From Agromyces mediolanus (GTDB lineage Bacteria > Actinomycetota > Actinomycetes > Actinomycetales > Microbacteriaceae), in assembly GCF_023715325.1 (NCBI RefSeq), contig NZ_JAMBNX010000007.1:124001-188000 (forward strand): a stretch of DNA of 64,000 nt, given 5' to 3'. A program made the position numbers and the translations under genes. Positions 61,477 to 64,000 of this stretch are shown here, piece by piece. Under the pieces are notes generated by a model. It did not search any database and had not been told where the DNA came from. It saw only the letters and a list, made by a program, of their open reading frames with translations. How positions within the stretch are numbered: position 1 is the first letter of the stretch; every line of letters starts with the position of its first letter.

Positions 61477-62571
61477 TCAGCTCTGCAGCCATTCGAGGTA
61501 GAAGCTGCCGACGCCGGCGGCGACGAGGAGGCCGCCGATGATCCAGAACCGGACGACGATCGTGACCTCGGCCCACCCCTTCAACTCGAAGTGGTGGTGG
61601 ATCGGGCTCATCAGGAAGATGCGCTTGCCGTGGGTGAGCTTGAAGTACGCCCGCTGCACGATCACCGAGCCCGTCTCGATCACGAACAGCCCACCGATCA
61701 GCACCAGCAGCAGCTCGGTGCGGCTCACGATCGCCAGCGCCGCGAGCGCCCCACCGAGCGCCAGCGAGCCCGTGTCGCCCATGATGATCTTCGCGGGGTT
61801 CGTGTTCCACCACAGGAACCCGATGAGGCCACCGGTGATGGCGGTGGCGACGATGGCGAGGTCGAGGGGGTCGCGCACTTCGTAGCACCGGGCGAAGTTG
61901 TCGTCGGTGGGCGAGAGCCGCGAGCAGGCCTGGTTGAACTGCCAGAACCCGATCACGACGAACGAGCCGATCGCGAGGATCGACGCCCCGCCCGCGAGCC
62001 CGTCCAGCCCGTCGGTCACGTTCACCCCGTTCGACGCGGCCGTGGAGATCAAACAGATCCAGATCACGTACAGGATCGTCCCGGCGATCGTGCCGAACAC
62101 CATGAAGTCCAACGGCAGATCCCGGATGAAGGAGATCTTCGTATCCGCCGGCGTCGTGCCCTGCGCGTTCGGGAACTGCAACGCCAGCAACGCGAACGTG
62201 CCCGCGACCACGACCTGCCCGGCGACTTTCGCCCAGCCCCCGAGGCCCAGACTCTGCTTCTTCCGCGTCTTCAGGAAATCATCGATGAACCCGACCACCC
62301 CGAGCCCGACCATCATGAACAACACCAACAGCCCCGACGCCGTGGCACCCTCACCATTGATCAACGTCGCCCCGAAATACCCGAACAACGTCCCCAGGAT
62401 GAAGATGATCCCACCCATCGTGGGCGTCCCACGCTTCACATGATGCGACTGCGGGCCGTCATCCCGAATGAACTGCCCCCACCCCAAACGCGTGAACAAC
62501 CGGATGAACAGCGGGGTCAGAAAGAGCGTGAAGGCGAGCGATAGGGCTCCAGCGGTCAGCAGTGCTCTCAC
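61477..62571 (-). CDS. mraY: Phospho-N-acetylmuramoyl-pentapeptide transferase MraY
   Basis: 364 residues with ten membrane helices and family motifs: [54 protein letters not shown] and [12 protein letters not shown]. It transfers phospho-MurNAc-pentapeptide to undecaprenyl phosphate, forming lipid I. GTG at 62571 is chosen: GGGAGG lies nine bases before it, while the ATG at 62580 would touch the ribosome site. It stands between ligD-like and nitronate monooxygenase genes instead of in the dcw cluster, which is unusual. Confidence 0.92.
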   Translation of the reverse strand: MRALLTAGALSLAFTLFLTPLFIRLFTRLGWGQFIRDDGPQSHHVKRGTPTMGGIIFILGTLFGYFGATLINGEGATASGLLVLFMMVGLGVVGFIDDFLKTRKKQSLGLGGWAKVAGQVVVAGTFALLALQFPNAQGTTPADTKISFIRDLPLDFMVFGTIAGTILYVIWICLISTAASNGVNVTDGLDGLAGGASILAIGSFVVIGFWQFNQACSRLSPTDDNFARCYEVRDPLDLAIVATAITGGLIGFLWWNTNPAKIIMGDTGSLALGGALAALAIVSRTELLLVLIGGLFVIETGSVIVQRAYFKLTHGKRIFLMSPIHHHFELKGWAEVTIVVRFWIIGGLLVAAGVGSFYLEWLQS

Positions 62572-62630
62572 GAGAACCATCCTCCCAGTCGATCGGCCGG
62601 ACGACGACCGGGCGTGCCCTGAGCCACCGG

Positions 62631-63644
62631 TCAGCGCCAGCGGCCGAGCAGCGCCGAGGCATCCCGGGCGAACTCGTCGAGGATCTCGCCGACCGGCCGC
62701 ACCGCGCGGAGCAGGCCGACGCCCTCGCCGGCGTCGACCGGCACGAGACGGTGGTCGCCGGCCGAGTTCGCCGCGGTGAACTCGGCGCGGAAGCCGTCGA
62801 GCTCGTCGCCCGACCCGCGCAGCTCGTCGACACGGTCGGCCCACTCCTCGACGAAGGCGTTGCGCACGACCCGCTCGGGGAAGCGCTCGGGCCAGGGCAG
62901 CCCGAGGGCCGCGTCGGCGGCGCTCGTGTTCACGGTGTCGTCGCCCGTCGCGGCGAGCAGCACCGGCCGGGCCGAGTCCGGCGTCAGCGCCTCCGGGCTG
63001 GCCATCAGCGCGGTGCCGACCCAGGCGCCGTCCGCGCCGGCCGCGAGCACCGCGGCGAGGCTCCGGCCCGAGGAGACGCCGCCGGCCGCGAGCACCGTCG
63101 CGCGCCCTCCGATCGCGTCGAGCACCGCGTCGAGGAGGCTCAGCGTGCCCATGCGCGGGTCGCCGTGGCCGCCGCCCTCGCTCCCGCGCGCGACGACGAC
63201 GTCGACGCTGGCATCGGCGGCCTGCACCGCCTCCGCGGGGGTGTAGACCTGCGTCGCCGCGAGCGCGCCGACGGCGTGCACCCGATCGACCCAGGCGAAG
63301 TCCTCCGCGAAGCCGATCGAGACGAGCCGGGGGTGTGCCGCGAGCGCGGTGTCGAGCAGTTCCGGATCGCGGTCGAGTCCCCAGTGCACGAGGCCGATGC
63401 CGAAGGGCAGTGCGGATGCCTCGGCCGAGGCATCCGCCTCCGTCCGGCTCGCCGACTCGAACTCGACGAGCTGGGCCGAGAGCTTCGCCGCGGAGCCCGC
63501 GCTGCCCATGCCGATCAGGCCGAGCGCGCCGGCCCGGGAGACGGCGTGCGCGAAGCGGCCGCCGGCCACCCCGCCCATCGGGGCGGCGACGATCGGCACG
63601 CCCAGCCCGAGCGTCGTCGACCACGGTGTGGCGAGACCGGTCAT
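62631..63644 (-). CDS. Nitronate monooxygenase family flavoprotein
   Basis: 337 residues of the 2-nitropropane dioxygenase-type TIM barrel. [14 protein letters not shown] at the N-terminus, [23 protein letters not shown] (FMN phosphate region and the catalytic-type His) and [33 protein letters not shown]. It oxidises alkyl nitronates with FMN and O2. AAGGAGG precedes the ATG. Confidence 0.9.
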   Translation of the reverse strand: MTGLATPWSTTLGLGVPIVAAPMGGVAGGRFAHAVSRAGALGLIGMGSAGSAAKLSAQLVEFESASRTEADASAEASALPFGIGLVHWGLDRDPELLDTALAAHPRLVSIGFAEDFAWVDRVHAVGALAATQVYTPAEAVQAADASVDVVVARGSEGGGHGDPRMGTLSLLDAVLDAIGGRATVLAAGGVSSGRSLAAVLAAGADGAWVGTALMASPEALTPDSARPVLLAATGDDTVNTSAADAALGLPWPERFPERVVRNAFVEEWADRVDELRGSGDELDGFRAEFTAANSAGDHRLVPVDAGEGVGLLRAVRPVGEILDEFARDASALLGRWR

Positions 63645-63792
63645 GGCTGCACCTCCTTGTTCGGCCGCCCAGGCGGATGGCTCCACGCTACGCCTGCCGC
63701 GCACCGCATCGCTCGAAGCGCGGGCCACGCCGATCGCGCGCGGGTCCTCCCGCCGAGCGTCACGACGTGCATCGCTCCGGTAGCGTCGTCGG

Positions 63793-64000
63793 ATGCTGAA
63801 CATCCGATGGGCGACGGTCGACGATGCGGCAGGCGTCGCCGCGGTGCACGTCAACGCGTGGCGGGTCGCCTACGCGGGATTGATCGACCAGGCCGTCCTC
63901 GACGGGCAGAGGGTCGATGCCCGCACCGCCATGTGGCAGAACTGGATCGCGCGCTCCCTGGTGGGAGAGGCGCCGAGCGCGTACGGCGGCGTCGCGCACC
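63793..64000 (+). CDS. GNAT-family N-acetyltransferase (partial, runs off the window)
   Basis: The first 69 residues are present: IRWATVDDAAGVAAVHVNAWRVAYAGLIDQAVLD is the usual start of GNAT acetyltransferases. The acetyl-CoA-binding motif lies beyond the end. TAGCGT (63781-63786) six bases before the ATG again suggests a leaderless transcript. Divergent from the nitronate monooxygenase; the 148-base gap holds their promoters. Confidence 0.82.
   Translation, partial: MLNIRWATVDDAAGVAAVHVNAWRVAYAGLIDQAVLDGQRVDARTAMWQNWIARSLVGEAPSAYGGVAH

Overview
The window is about 70% G+C, densely packed and mostly organised in operons whose genes overlap by ATGA or GTGA. This, together with actinobacterial-type MraY, DipZ/SigK/RskA, LAxTG-type wall-sorting signals and sugar importers lacking their own ATPase, points to a high-GC actinobacterium, most likely of the family Microbacteriaceae. 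The genus cannot be fixed from the sequence alone. No rRNA, tRNA, integrase, transposase or CRISPR array was seen.

Region 1 (1-27.9 kb) is a large carbohydrate-utilisation island. A leftward operon (8286 to 1) encodes a CUT1 sugar importer, a GH38-like hydrolase and a heterodimeric ABC exporter. Inside the island is a DeoR-type block (8.4-15.5 kb) with OtnC/OtnK-like C4-acid-sugar enzymes on one side. On the other side are an FGGY kinase, a YihT-family aldolase, an Asp/Glu-racemase-fold protein and a GH13_18 sugar phosphorylase. Around this block lie a GH36-like hydrolase, a double metallo-beta-lactamase-fold protein, a LacI regulator, a sulfatase, a ROK kinase, a SIS isomerase, a GH38 alpha-mannosidase and an (alpha/alpha)6-type protein. 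Five copies of an 18-bp LacI-type operator (best form TGTGGGAACGTTGCCATA) sit on promoters of these units, so they look like one regulon built around the LacI gene at 19123.

Region 2 (27.9-38.8 kb) has an HxlR/VOC pair, two wall-anchored surface proteins (a beta-helix protein and a thioester/VaFE adhesin), and a copper operon (CsoR-like box, CopZ, a membrane-anchored secreted protein, CopA, a YHS protein, an FAD oxidoreductase). The convergent gap at 38.6-38.8 kb holds a conspicuous series of hairpins.

Region 3 (38.8-50.1 kb) has a D-lactate/2-hydroxyacid dehydrogenase divergent from a GntR regulator, a second sugar operon (MFS, GH2, DUF2804, LacI) with its own palindromic operator, and an oleate hydratase. 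Two families of palindromic repeats lie between genes here.

Region 4 (50.1-55.6 kb) resembles the mycobacterial SigK regulon: fasciclin lipoprotein, DipZ, SigK-like sigma factor, RskA-like anti-sigma factor and an MFS transporter. Two matching SigK-like promoters face outward in the fasciclin/dipZ gap. Region 5 (55.6-64 kb) has a VanY-type peptidase coupled to a 49-residue membrane protein, an SRAP protein, a frameshifted STAND NTPase (nuclease-like domain, NB-ARC, TPR; possible antiphage protein), a LigD-type polymerase, MraY, a nitronate monooxygenase and a partial GNAT acetyltransferase.

The 9-mer GAGGCATCC/GGATGCCTC is frequent from 29 kb to the end (24 copies counted by eye) but occurs only once before 29 kb. 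This supports a separate origin for the carbohydrate island.
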